A DNA stretch of 64,000 nucleotides from Melampsora larici-populina 98AG31 (taxonomy: Eukaryota > Basidiomycota > Pucciniomycetes > Pucciniales > Melampsoraceae). Shown here one piece after another: positions 1 through 11,627 of this stretch. Location of the stretch: contig NW_006768796.1 of NCBI RefSeq assembly GCF_000204055.1, positions 124,001-188,000 on the forward strand, written 5' to 3'. The translations under genes and the position numbers were made by a program. Positions within the stretch are counted from its first letter, which is position 1. Every line of letters begins with the position of its first letter. The notes below the pieces were generated by a model that saw nothing but the letters and a program-made list of their open reading frames with translations, had not been told where the DNA came from and searched no databases.

Positions 1-1677
1 TTTATTCTTCGATCGATGATTGTAAATACAATCCAAAACCTTTTTTAACTTATCGTTCAATGTGATTGTGTGTGAATCAAGTGAACATCTTGGGAAGTGA
101 AGAAACCAATTCAATTTCTCAATCTCTCAATGGTTAAATCATCTTTTCACAGAAATCATCAAGTTCTTTAAAAAAAAAACCAACACTTTATCATCACATC
201 CCACACTATGTCTTTCATCTTCCATCGAATTCAATCTTGAATCTGGGTAGGACTTAAACAACTCTCAATAGACCGAGTTCAATGGAATCAAATAAATAGA
301 ATTCTATGATATCCATCTGATTAACTCTAAAAAGACCTAAAAGTTTATCTTAAGCCTTTTAAAACTATCACCCCCCCACAAAATCATATATCTAAACCTC
401 CTCTAACATCCACTAGATCAGTGAAGATTTCGTTCTACGAACCTGTAGATCGAAAAAGATTACATATCATTTTTCAACTTTGATTGAAAATGCCAATGTC
501 CATGTCATAATTTACCAAAAACCGAAATATATTCATCTTCAAAACCACTGTGAAAATGCAATGCTAGAATTAAAATAAAACTTGACTTTTCAATATGAAT
601 TCGAGGAAAAGGTATCTTTTCTCCAGATGTGAAGAAGGAGTTTAAATTTAGAATATCTATGTTAAAAGAGGTATGGGTAAGTCGTTTCAAAACTTCCTTC
701 TACAGACTCATGAGGGTCTTTACATGAATTCTATCCGGTTCATGTGAAAAGGGTATTACATAAGATGAAGTGTATCAAAAAAATTGTTCGATATGGATTA
801 CGACTTCCGATCGGTTTTTATTTCTTAAATAAAATTGGATAGATAGAAATTTTTTCAAGGGATTCAACATCTAAATGTAAGTGTACGTATTAAGAATTGT
901 GTGATTTGGAAGTGTAGAGGTTCCAAGGTGTTTTTATAAATGATTAACGAATGTTGGACCATGAGAAAAGATCCCAGGTGATATCAAGACATGAATCATG
1001 GATTGTGATAAAGTCATGACATCATTGAAGTTGGAATTGGATGAATGATCTTCGAATGTGATAAAGAAGAGGACATGTGATCATTGAATTATGCATCAAT
1101 GATATCATCATCTTTATCCAAGAATATCTTTCGATTCGGATCATTTGAGATCGTTTCCCTGAACAAGACTTTCATGGAATACGTCACTTCATTAAGGACC
1201 AGGCGCAGATTCCCAGGTCTTCGTATTACCAAAACGAGTCGTTTTTCACGTTTTCTCACATTCCAGTCTCAAATTCGGGTTAATATGCCATCTGAGACGC
1301 CATACGTGATGCGATTAGCGATTCAGTGCTTTTCTTCTTGTCGTGCCTCATATGGTTTCAGGGAGGCACGACTTCTTCCCTTCATCCAAGATGAGTTTAT
1401 GATGTTGCTCCTTGTGTCACCCCAGATTCGACGCATTGCATAGTAAGGAAATCAAAAGTTCTACTTTCAGGATCTTTTTATTTCCTTACTAATAGTGGAT
1501 TTTGACGTCTAACATTCGATTGGATGTCCTTGGGGATGTGATCTTTCTTGCACTTCTGTCCATTTGGGCTCGTCTGGTCAACCTTCATGAGGTTCTTTCG
1601 CAGCAATCTGCTATGGGTTTAGAAAAAACCGTCTGTGAAAGGTCGCCGATACACAGCATCGATGATATATATATATA
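1..1677. other. AT-rich spacer, no gene recognised
   Basis: No open frame here shows family resemblance, codon bias or splice structure that I can support. The longest frame (1084-1443, +) is 119 residues and has no recognisable motif. The stretch may be the flank of a gene outside the window or decayed transposon sequence. Confidence 0.4.
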
Positions 1678-1881
1678 CAGCCGTTTCAAGAAAGGTTGAC
1701 AACTTTTTTTGGAGAAAGTTGTCTCCGCAGCGGTTAAAACCAGAGACAAAACTTGATTACAGGTTTATTCTTTTCTGTATTCTTCCAATTAGCGGAGAGA
1801 CAAAATCAAGTGAGGGACAAAACCCGGGTTTTGCACATCGGCGAGATTTTTTAAGAAAAACAATCTTTGTTGAAACGGCTG
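1678..1881. mobile_element. MITE, TA-flanked, CAGCCGTTTCAA ends
   Basis: A 204-bp element with imperfect terminal inverted repeats of about 21 bp. The left end starts CAGCCGTTTCAAGAAAGG and the right end is its inverse with two mismatches. A TA dinucleotide flanks both ends, as expected of Tc1/mariner-type insertion. It has no coding capacity. The left flank is a TA-repeat tract, so the exact TA target is ambiguous. Confidence 0.7.
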
Positions 1882-2248
1882 TATATACGTCTTGGATCAA
1901 GACCGTGGTCCGCTCTCCTCAGCAACTCAAATTATTGATATCCGGTTAGTTATTTTACTTTTGTTCAGGCCGCTGTTTGGTGACTTTCTTCGCAGCTTAC
2001 AACTGCCTTACAACCTTCCTGCTAGCTACCGAAAAAATTCCAAATTTCCATATTCCATATTCGTGTGGTCAGTGTTTTTGATCTTGTCTAGGTAGCGCCC
2101 TCGGTGTGGGTTGGGCAGCTGACATGCTTTTTCGTAGCTACCCAGAATCAAATCCGATTGTTTCAAGTATCTCCCAAATCTGCATTCCAACGTCTCATTT
2201 GATGGGCTCGGAATAACTAATGGTTGATTCGGATTTCTCAGGATCAAT
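1882..2248. other. Spacer between two MITEs
   Basis: No gene recognised. There is weak self-complementarity around GGTAGC/GCTACC motifs (about 2030-2145). It could contain the outer end of the PIF/Harbinger unit, but no terminal repeat was found. Confidence 0.3.
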
Positions 2249-2503
2249 TAGGGTGTTCAAACCTGTGCAAGAAATGTGCAAGACCGACGTGCAAGATCCG
2301 TGCAAGATCCGTGCAAGATTTTTTGCACTAATCTTGCACAGTAATTTTTTTGACAACCCGAGTTATTGTGTTCCAAACCGTGCAAAAACCATGCGAGACC
2401 GACTCTTGCAAGTTTTGTGCAAGATCCGTGCAAGTTCTATTCATATCTTGCACAGAACTTGCACAAAACTTGCATGAATTGATTTTGAGGTTTGAACACC
2501 CTA
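2249..2503. mobile_element. MITE, TAGGGTGTTCAAACCT ends, AAT target duplication
   Basis: A 255-bp element bounded by a 16-bp perfect inverted repeat beginning TAGGGTGTTCAAACCT. AAT lies directly outside both ends (2246-2248 and 2504-2506), a 3-bp duplication of PIF/Harbinger type. The inside is full of short GTGCAAGA / TCTTGCAC repeats in both orientations, so it folds on itself. Short open frames over it are by-products of those repeats. It sits 8 bp before the start codon of the gene at 2512. Confidence 0.75.
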
Positions 2504-3376
2504 AATTTAATATGTCGCAATCAAACTCTCGAGCTAACTGGTCACCCATAAACGGGCTCAACGTAACTAACACGTTGGCTGTACCGGTGGGTGATGTCGT
2601 TCGCTATTCCCCTGGTGTGATGCCGCAACACCTTTGGCTGATTACTACTTTACTATATCCCGCCAGACTGTGAACGCGGGTCCGCGTCCAGGTCCCATTT
2701 CATCAGGTGCTTCTCCAAGCTCCGCGCCCGAGGTGGGTCTACGTGGTGGCGCAGTTGGCGCCCTTGGAAACACGGTGACGTTTGGTTCCCTCGCGTTTGA
2801 TCGTGATGCGAATAGACCTTTCTCCCCGGTGAGTAATAAAATATTCATCAGTTCAACATATTTGAAAGTGTATGGAGATTCTTTCACTTATATTCGGCCG
2901 CATCGCACAGAGACTTGGTGGTCCGATTGTGGCCTCAACGGCCTCTCCGGTCCAAGCAGTAGATGCAGGTGTAAACCTCCAAGGCCCGCGACCTCAACTA
3001 CCGGTAAGGGCCGTGTTATACTTGAAGTCCAAGCATTTTCGCGCGATTGACGTCTCTTCATTGGCTGTGCATGCAGGGTCCACAACCTGGAATCGTCGCC
3101 AATGGTGACGTGTTGCCAAAACCGATGGACGCGCGCCCGAGCCACCATGAGAGGTTTATGGCAGCTCCAGGTGGCGTATGGGTACCCACCGGGCCCAGGT
3201 GAGTCTTCCGGTGAGGCCTTTGCACTACTCAATTGCTCAAGCCGAGGTTTGGTTCTGCTCTACTGTAGGCCTGGCCAACTTCCGGCGGAAACCTTCACCC
3301 ACGACTGCTCTCGTCCGACATGGAGGTCGAGGGAGGACTACGCTGACATTCTCAACTGGCGCTCAAAAAGAGTCAT

Positions 3377-4239
3377 TGAAAAGCGACAAATCTCCTTTGT
3401 CGAGATACCTGAATTCCCGTGACAGTTTCTAGAAGTGAGTCTCAATCACTTCTCGTCACAATACCTGAAACACTAACCTGAATTCCCGTGACAGTTTCTA
3501 GAAGTGAGTCTCAATCACTTCTCGTCACAATACCTGAAACACTAACCTATAAGGTTTGTTCAGGTCACAATATAAAATAAGGAAAAGGGTCGACGCGATG
3601 AGTTCAGTAAGATTCTTTTCCTTTCCGTAAGAAGACGGATCAATTTCACCTGAATTCCCGTGACAGTTTCTAGAAGTGAGTCTCAATCACTTCTCGTCAC
3701 AATACCTGAAACACTAACCTATATAGAACAAAAGATAGAAATAGACAAGTACAAAAAGGACACTACTTGTTAGATGAAGAGAATAGAAAGAATAGACCAG
3801 TTGACTATGTATCTGACCTATAAGGTTTGTTCAGGTCACAATATAAAATAAGGAAAAGGGTCGACGCGATGAGTTCAGTAAGATCTAGCGTCGACAATGA
3901 TTCAGATGAAAAAGAAAAAGATAACATCACAGTATGATAATTAGTAACAGTCATATTGAAGATCAAACTAATGGAGAGTAGAGACTATTGATGATAATGT
4001 AGTGAAGGGGTTGAACTTACTCTTTTCCTTTCCGTAAGAAGACGGATAAAGGAAAAGAGTATTAGCGCGAAAAGGGGGAGGCGCAATTTAAATAGGGATC
4101 ATTTAAGTTTGAGTCTGACATCTTAAGTTTGAATAAAACTACTGTATTTTAGTATGTAAAGTGATTTGATACTTAGAGTCTTATTCACCTTTCACCACGG
4201 CTGAAACCTAGGTACGAGAGACTGAGGTGTCTCTCAACA
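3377..4239 (-). mobile_element. Solo LTR of a copia-type retrotransposon
   Basis: An 863-bp LTR in reverse orientation. Read on -, it starts TGTTGAGAGACA and ends GTCGCTTTTCA, the same termini as the LTRs of the complete copia element at 19834-25835. The inside is diverged and longer because of internal tandem duplications. GTCAT flanks both sides (3372-3376 and 4240-4244), a perfect 5-bp target duplication. No internal region remains, so it is a product of LTR-LTR recombination. It lies inside exon 5 of the accessory gene. Confidence 0.92.
3408..3717 (-). repeat. 69-bp repeat copies inside the solo LTR
   Basis: Two adjacent copies of a 69-bp unit start at 3408 and 3477 with CCTGAATTCCCGTGACAG. 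A third, separated copy starts at 3649. Another block, starting CTATAAGGTTTGTTCAGG, occurs at 3547 and again at 3818. The unit is homologous to the 69-bp duplication in the LTRs of the full-length element. Confidence 0.85.
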
Positions 4240-6983
4240 GTCATTTCCAATGACAACCTCGCGGTGTCATTCAATGGCGTGTGTAATGCCGCAAGGGCTT
4301 TGAATGGTTTGAATCATCAAACTGATCCCCTGCCATGGGCACGAGATGGCGCAACACCCAGATGTGAGGCGGCTGCATCTGCGCAATACAACCTCGACGT
4401 CCTTCGACCCGAACGCCCACACTCCTCATCTGGGGAGGACGAGGTCATGCGAGACCTGCTGGTGGATTCGGATGATGAAAACACACCTGTTCACCTGGGT
4501 CCTTCAGGTCGGTTTCAGAATTCTCGTGTGATCACCCAGTTTATCGAGGCTGATTCAGTGTTTCTGGCTTGTTGTAGCTGCCCGGTTAAGCGCGGATCGC
4601 AGGCAGAGAGCTGAGCAGCCATTGGCCGATTTGTTAGCTACCCCCACCCCTTCTTCTAACAGGACGACCAACATCAGGAAGGTTTCTCCAGTCAACCTTC
4701 GAGGTGATGAGGATGATGGTGCGCGCACCCGAAGACGTACCAGTGGTTTGGCTGCCCAACCACCACCGGTACTGTCGAATCGCGTTCGTAAGCCACCTCG
4801 CGGACCTACACGCTCTCAACCAGAGGAGTCGCCCTCAGCCTCACGTCCTGTGGAGTCCAAGGCCGCTCACCCTGCTCAGGTGGCGGCCAATGTTCCAAAA
4901 GTCACGCCGACTATTCAATATTGCCCTTTCGGTCGAATGTTGTCGAGCCCCTCAGCCCCTCCACATTCTTTGGCAGTGATTACCCGCTCACCTGCTCAGT
5001 CCCATCTGGTCGCTCGGGACATGAATAGGGTTGAACAGCCGTCGTGGATCGAGCAGATGACGCGGTTGGCTCAAGGTCCATCCCCACCACCCCGGTCTGT
5101 TCCTCTGGCGGTGGCCATGCCACCGGTTCCAAGTTCGGGACCTTCGACCTCTTCTGCTATCCCTGAGCCTCAAGGGCAGGCCTGCTCAACGTCAAACGCC
5201 CCCTCTGGATCAAAGACACTAACTCCTGCTCGTATGCGATGGGGTCCTCCCGGTCATGTTGACGTATTCTGGCTGGGGTATTTGGCTTCATTTCGTCCCT
5301 TCGCCGTTCACAAAGAACAAAACGAACGGTTCCATAGGTGCACGGAGTTTATCAAGGTAAGCGCTCCTTGTCGTATGACCGATTCATTATGTGTGGCCCC
5401 ATTCCAACTCACTCTGGTTCAAATTAGCGTCTACCCGCATCCGCCGGGATGTTTGACAATTGGTCTTCCAACCCGAGGACCGCTACGCTTTGGAATTGCT
5501 ACGACTACCTCTCCAAGACCTGGCTGCCCCAAGTGGAAGCGGCCTCAGCACGCGCAAGTGGTACCCAAGAGACCGATGAACAACTGCGTGAATTGCTTCA
5601 GGCTTTCTTGGAACAGGAACATGTAAGTAGATGATATCTCGCTTGCTCACCTATCTGTGATTCCCACTCTGAGGTGTTTTTCTGACGAAATGGGGCTGAG
5701 AGTAGGAATTAAGTGTCAGTGTTCAAGCGGCGAAGGCTGCGAAGGAGGCTGCCGCGAGGTGTTTGGCTCGTGCCAATGAACTGCGTGACGAACGCGCAAT
5801 CCGGCCTCATTCAGTGCCACCTCGAACCCAAGTCGACCTCGACGAAGAGGGAAATTCTGATGACCCCGATGGCGCTCCGAAGCCTTGGAATTCTATGAAG
5901 GTGATACGACAAAGTCTGCTGAAGAAATTAGAGGGCAATGACTCAGTTAGTCACATGGTGAATGTCACCCTCAAAAGCAGCCAGGCCGCGGAGAAGGCAA
6001 ACGAGCTCACCTCTCAAGCCCTTGAACAACACCTTGAACAGACGAAGGTCACCAATCTCCAACGCGAACGGGAATTGGGACAATTCCAGGCTCGACTCGA
6101 TCTTGATTCCGAAATGGCTCGCGAATCGCTCCAGTTGCGGCGTGATGAGTTGCAAGAGTCTCGGAAAGACAAGGAATCAAATGGTCACCAGATCAGCGAG
6201 CTTAAAAACTCGATGGCGAGTGTGCAAGGCTCACTCAATGAAATGATTTCGGTCCTGAAGATGTTAGCCGAACGCAAGCCTGCTGCTCAAGGCTGAGCAG
6301 TTGAACACAGTAGGTCAACCTACTGCTCCCGATCACTTGCCTTTCGGAACTGACCGCCTCTTTGGTTCTTTCCAGGTAGCACCTTTTTCCGGATAACATC
6401 TTTTGGAAAGGCTATGGTGAACCGCTTGATTATCTGTTGAAACGGTTGTATCCAAACCTATGTGCTCAGAGACCTCAATTCGTATTCCTTTGTATTCCTA
6501 CGCCCCCCTTCTTGCCCAGGTCTTGTTCACAGTGTGGTCAATTGACAAGCCAAACTGTCCCCTTATTGTCGAAAACATGAAGTGCGCAAGTGAATATAAC
6601 ATGATGACTTTCATTGTACACCACTGTGATACTACTCCAGTAGTCTCACGATTGCCTCGTTACACCATGACCTTTGAGAATTTGAGATCACGAGACTGCC
6701 ACACTGGTTCCAAATGACCGATGTGCGCCCATTTGCCCTTCCCACATCATCATCAACATCGTCTTTGGGATGAAGATGGTAATTATTTTCGTCATCATCT
6801 TAATGAAGATGATGAAAGCATGCTCACTGGGCGCAAAGTTATCTTTCGCATAAGAGAACGGGCTCTGTCCATAAGTATCACATTGCAACAGCAACAACAC
6901 AATCAATTCATCCTAACACCACATGAGATAACGATATAACGATTACATTCATTTTTGGCCTAACCGATCAACTATTAAACTCT

Positions 6984-8331
6984 TCAACCCTGCTCATTTG
7001 GTCGCGCAATTCGATGTGCAAGCAAATATTGCTCCAAGCTTGGTGGAGCAGCCACACCTCCCAGCGGGCCACGGCCACAACATATCAATAAGTTTTTGAG
7101 GATGACCGCGCAGTGATATAACGAGTTCAGGTCATTCACATAGAAACGGAGGTTGTCTATGAAAACCGTGGCCAGTGATTTCATTACTCTATCACCAATC
7201 ACACTGTACACACTGCCCACTCACCTTTGTACTGTGACATCCGGAGGATGTTATGCATGCGACCAAATTCGTGTTCAACCAAGATTCACACGCTCGCCAT
7301 CACTTGATTGAACCAAGTTTGATGGGGAGCAAGATTGTTGCCACCACATGGAGTTAGCATGACGGCAGAGTTCTGATAGCCTTGATCGCCATAAAGCATC
7401 ATTTGGCGACCCCCAAAACCTTTAGCATCACGTTCGAGAACCTCCGTCAGACCCGACATCCTTAAGATCGCGGTGTCGTGGCGCGAACCAATAAACGCCT
7501 CCGTCAAATCGGCAGTCATACCACTGTTGAACAAACAGCAGAACCGATTGATATCTGACATCACCAAAGGGACCGTAAAGAAGATCACTCACTCGGGTGT
7601 CACTACAGCCTGATATTTCAGGCTGTGAACCCGCTTGTGGCCGTTATAGAACGCCCGCTGATTGTACTTAGGGCGTGCAATCCGCCAAACCGTTCCTGGA
7701 AGTAGAACTTCAGCCATCTATGAATCTAACTTGATGTTGAGAAAAATAATTGACCGTCCAAAAAACCCACGCAATTGTCCATAGGACAATCCTTAGCCTC
7801 CACCAAACTCGCCGCAAAACCTTCCAAAACAGCTGGCGGATAACGTCTTGGATCCCATCGCAACAGAGGGCCCCAGTGCTCATAGATCCAACCTTGCACC
7901 CAACGGCAGATACGGCCAATTGTGGAAAGGTCGCGCCCAAAGATTTGGGAAAGGTCGAAGTATCGGGACGGTGTGGCCAAACGGGCCATATAGATGGCGA
8001 GAGCGGTGCTACCCACTTCTCTAGCTCGGTTTGGCAGTATGATAGAGTCCGGGAAGCCACCCCAGTGGTGAATCTCCAAGATCTCATCCGGATAAAACCG
8101 GGTGGTCAGCTTGGAGATATGTGGGTGCCAAGTTTCCACATGAACTCGTCGAGCCGAAAGGTCGGGTAGCGGATCTCCTCCCAGTCGTTCCAACCAGGTC
8201 AAGTACTGAAGGATTTTGCGAAGATCTTCAATCTGGTATAGGTACCACCAAGAAAACATGAGTGTTGAGTTGGATAAAGCCGTCGACCTAGAACAAGGGA
8301 GACCGTTTGGATGGAATAGTACGGAGCCCAT
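6984..8331 (-). pseudogene. PIF/Harbinger (HARBI1-like, DDE_Tnp_4) transposase with one internal stop
   Basis: Exons on the minus strand are 8331-7755, 7695-7593, 7523-7225 and 7156-6984: 1152 nt, 383 codons plus stop. The first catalytic Asp is D192 in FLDGT, followed by RPKYNQRAFYNGHKR and LKYQAVVTPDG. GSRHDTAIL follows, then the second Asp, D273, in YGDQGY. The Glu is E310 in VEHEFGRM. Spacing and motifs fit the IS5/PIF/Harbinger endonuclease family, which cuts and pastes its element in the nucleus. Codon 306, just before the catalytic Glu, is TGA where the family normally has Arg, so a CGA-to-TGA change is likely and the product would lose the Glu. Otherwise frame and introns are intact, so decay is recent, or the stop is read through. 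Element ends were not found. Confidence 0.85.
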
Positions 8332-9567
8332 TCAAGCAGGAACGTGGTGTGGAAATGAAAAGTTTGGTTGAACTGATCAGGAACTTATCGTACGCCAAAT
8401 CAGGAAGACCTCACCCGGACCAGAAGTCCCTAGTGTGACATCTGGACATCGTGCATGGGAATAGATAGGTCGCCAGGTGACAGCTAGTTGCATGTCACTT
8501 GTTACGCAGTGGAACGTTGGCGCTGATCATCGCCGATCCCAAACTAAAAATCGGCTCTGATAGGACAAAATCAGGTAAGGAGACGAGAAAAGGTGGCCTC
8601 CCTGCGCCTGGTCCTTATTGAATATGTACTCAGCATAAGGTGTTCTTGACAGCTTTCATGAAAGAGAAAAGTTGGAAAATCAAAAAAGTATGATGCAAAC
8701 TGCTCAAGTTCTGACACTGTGAAATCAAATCGATAAGTGAAAGGATCTGGTCAAACTTTCAAAACTCAAGCATAAGAACCAGAAGGCTATACAACTCAAG
8801 ATCTCCTTTTTAGTAGTTTAAAGACTTTAAAAAAATCAATTTTGATTCATGAGAAGAACCAGATGACCTCTTTATAATCAGTTTATCAGATCAGACCAAA
8901 CACTCATTAAAGAACCAACATGATCACTCATTCTTTTCTTTTTCTAACATCACTTTTTCAATTAAAACCGGTCAAGAGGTCATTGCATACAATTAGGCTT
9001 GGTTTTTTTTAGCAAAAAAAGACGGTATGTTTGAAATATGATGAAGTTTTTCAGGGTTTTTCAATAATCCCTTACCAACTCGAAAGATAGATGAACATGT
9101 TTGACATTCACAACTTTCATTGACTCATAAACATTACACACTCGGAGTTTATCAAACTTATAAACCGCTACAAAATTATTGATTACATATATCGTAGAAT
9201 CGATTGTCTTGCAAACCCGTCGGCGTACAAAATACAAAATCGGTCATGATAGCCAGCATGAGGGGGGAGAGAGAGAGTGTGTGTGATCTGGCATAAAACC
9301 AATGTGTAGAAGGCATATGGCAACTTATGTAGTTGACTATTGTGACTTTCACTGACACAAACCAATCAGTTGCTCACAAAAATAAAAACAAAGCTAATGA
9401 AATTGTGTGATAGATCTCAATTGTCTTGAAGAAGTTGTCGGTCAAGGAAAGGTAAACTCAATCATGATCATGATGAGGAACAATAAAATTGATCACAAAC
9501 TTTGTTGAGGAGGAGAAAGGAAAGTCATGATCAATGATGATCATAATATTTTGTGATGCCGTCCTTA
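8332..9567. other. 5' flank of the transposase and spacer
   Basis: No gene recognised. The first few hundred bases have the higher GC content of the Harbinger unit and may hold its promoter and outer end. From about 8640 the sequence is ordinary AT-rich spacer. Confidence 0.35.
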
Positions 9568-9658
9568 CAAATACGGCAAACTTAACAAAGTCCCACTCGT
9601 TTTGAGGCCAGTACAGCTCAAAACGAGTGGGACTTTGTTAAGTTTGCAAATACGGCAA
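9568..9658. repeat. Perfect 31-bp-stem hairpin between 12-bp direct repeats
   Basis: Positions 9576-9606 and 9617-9647 are perfect inverted copies of 31 bases around a 10-base loop (9607-9616). The sequence CAAATACGGCAA occurs at 9568-9579 and again at 9647-9658, at the two bases of the stem. This could be a very small fold-back insertion with a 12-bp target duplication, or the template of a hairpin RNA. No coding content. Confidence 0.8.
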
Positions 9659-10797
9659 GGCCGGTCTGGTGCCTAGGGACCGGGTCTTGAGTTGGTGAGG
9701 TTTGGTGTGGAGATCGTAAACAAACATGCGCACGCAAGATATCATTCCACTCAGTCAAAAGATTTGGGTAACAGAGACTAGGATGTGATCTTGTGTTCAC
9801 ATTCAGGCATCTAATTAAAGAGTTATTTTAAGGATCGTAATCATAGTAAAGGGGAAAAGCAGAGAGAAATAGAGAGGGGGTAGAAGAGGTGAAAAATCAA
9901 TAAGACTTCCAGAAACTCGTCTTCTTTGCCCCTTCTTGGCCTAATTTCTTTGTGTATGAATGATATTGAAATCAAAAACAAACGTAAAGCAATTATCATT
10001 AAGAGCATCTCCACCCCTGGTGTGTAAAAAAGTACTCTGTATCTTTTGGCAGGTCTCAGCCTGTATGCCAAATTTGCGCAGAGGTAGGCAAAACTGCGGC
10101 CGTGTAAAAACTGACATGTAAAAACATTATATGCCTTTAATACAAGCATAGGATTGTTTGTCTGGTCCAAAATGACAGGGAAGCTTGCACAACACTTGTG
10201 ATTTTGGTGATATTTGGCTTTTTGTATGGCTTCCAAATTTGCACTCTCCTGGTCAGGATCTGGACATTTTTTTGCAAGAACGACCATAGCATAGGTGGTT
10301 CAATAGTCCATGATGACTTGCAAACAAGGTGAGAGGTGAACCTGTGAGAGACCCGCACGGTTATTGGTCCTGGGCAAAGATAGCCAACTAAGCCATTGTG
10401 GTGATCAATTTATGGGATCAATCAAAGAAAGTTATTCATAGGTTGTTTACCAATTTATTAGAAAAGTTCAGCACAAAAGAAAACTCAAAATCAATGAAAT
10501 CTGATCAATAGAAGATCTTGAAGGCTTATACATTGCACCTTATATTATTATGAGTACATTTATTTCAAACAAACAATTAAGATCAGTTTGAATTATTAAC
10601 AAAAGATTGTAAAAAGAAAAGAAACAAAAAACATAAGACAAACTCAAAAATATAGGTGTACAGGCTTGGAAATGGGTTTTAGGGTATTAATATTAGGGTT
10701 ATGGGTATTGTGAGCTTAGAATATGAAAGAACAACATTATATTATTAACAACTTTAATCTTGATGGTTGATAAGGAGGAATAGAAGTTATTAAGAAC
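9659..10797. other. Spacer, no gene recognised
   Basis: The only long frame (9841-10287, -, 148 residues) has no recognisable domain and no supporting splice or codon signal. Its central part (about 10010-10360) has higher complexity than its surroundings and may be an old transposon fragment. Confidence 0.35.
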
Positions 10798-11012
10798 AGC
10801 ACTGGTGGCAAAGATGCCTTGGATTGTAAAATCCAAGGTATCCTTGGGTATACACTCCCTCGGACTGCATGTCTGAGGAATTGATCCAAGGCTTTCTTTG
10901 CCCTTGAAGTTTGCCTTGGATCATTTACTCAGACATTGCGTCTGAGGCTATTGCCTTCCAAGGATACCTTGGATTTTTCAATCCAAGGCATCTTTGTTGG
11001 CAGTGCAGTGCT
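10798..11012. mobile_element. MITE with long GATGCCTTGGATT inverted repeats
   Basis: A 215-bp element whose two 50-bp ends are near-perfect inverses. The left end reads AGCACTGGTGGCAAAGATGC and the right end is its inverse with a small indel. The motif CCTTGGAT occurs in both orientations throughout. I could not define a target duplication, so the outermost bases are uncertain by a few bp. Confidence 0.7.
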
Positions 11013-11619
11013 TTTTTGAAGTTGGTAAACAAGGGTTTTACGGGTAGTTTACATATGTAATGGTGGTGTGAGTAATATTTAAGGTTGCCAAGACAATTTT
11101 CCGGGATTTTGAAGGTTATAGATGATGATGTAATATTACAGGAGCCAGAGAGTAGGAGCAATGGCTATGTAAAAGGGTAAAAATGGGTGAATTTTGTCAA
11201 AAATGAAGGTTTTCAGCTGATTACATATGTCAAATGATGTCAGAATTGGATGGTAGATAGCTCATTCAACGCAGAAGAGTGGATCACATAATGTACAAAA
11301 TTTAGATCATTATCAACAGAGGTTTGTGAAGAAAGGTATAAGAGGAATAAGGAATTGGTGTGAACTTTGAATTTTACACTTGCATGCATACATGTAACAG
11401 CATTTACATACAAAAACCTTAACTTCACAACTCAATAACTCATTCATTACTGATCAGAAAGATCTGATATAGCACCAATTATTGATCAGTGTCACAAGCT
11501 CTAGAAGACGCACTTTAGTAATTCAAATTTGGACATCATCTGAAAAAGCCCATGAGTTCAAAAGTAGGTTTTCAGCCAGTTTACAAGGAAAAAATCACAT
11601 CTAATTACATCATTGATCA
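11013..11619. other. AT-rich spacer
   Basis: No gene recognised. Short frames on the minus strand (10925-11161, 11240-11428) lack any family resemblance. Confidence 0.35.
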
Positions 11620-11627
11620 CTTTGGCT

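Larger units (their letters stand above)
2512..6296 (+). pseudogene. Probable PIF/Harbinger accessory gene, split by a solo LTR
   Basis: An eight-exon model: 2512-2586, 2667-2828, 2911-3003, 3077-3198, 3269-4507 (interrupted), 4578-5356, 5428-5622 and 5706-6296. Without the inserted LTR and one GTCAT copy it totals 2388 nt, or 795 residues, with every splice phase matching. The N-terminal half is Pro/Ser/Arg-rich and probably disordered. A compact stretch with W and F residues follows (about codons 515-610). The last 190 residues are charged and heptad-like, so probably coiled coil. I recognise no catalytic family. It converges on the Harbinger transposase 690 bp away, and such transposons usually carry a second DNA-binding (Myb/SANT-like) protein, so that role is inferred. 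The solo LTR in exon 5 should prevent normal expression unless it is spliced out. Confidence 0.6.

Noticed and set aside
2220..2573. Overlapping 80-85 residue frames on both strands
   Set aside because: They are produced by the repeated GTGCAAGA/TCTTGCAC words of the MITE at 2249-2503.
7592..7593. A 38-bp intron after VVTPD in the Harbinger transposase
   Set aside because: It is too short and puts the GSRHDTAIL block out of frame. The longer intron ending at CAACAG (to 7524) restores VVTPDG and the frame.
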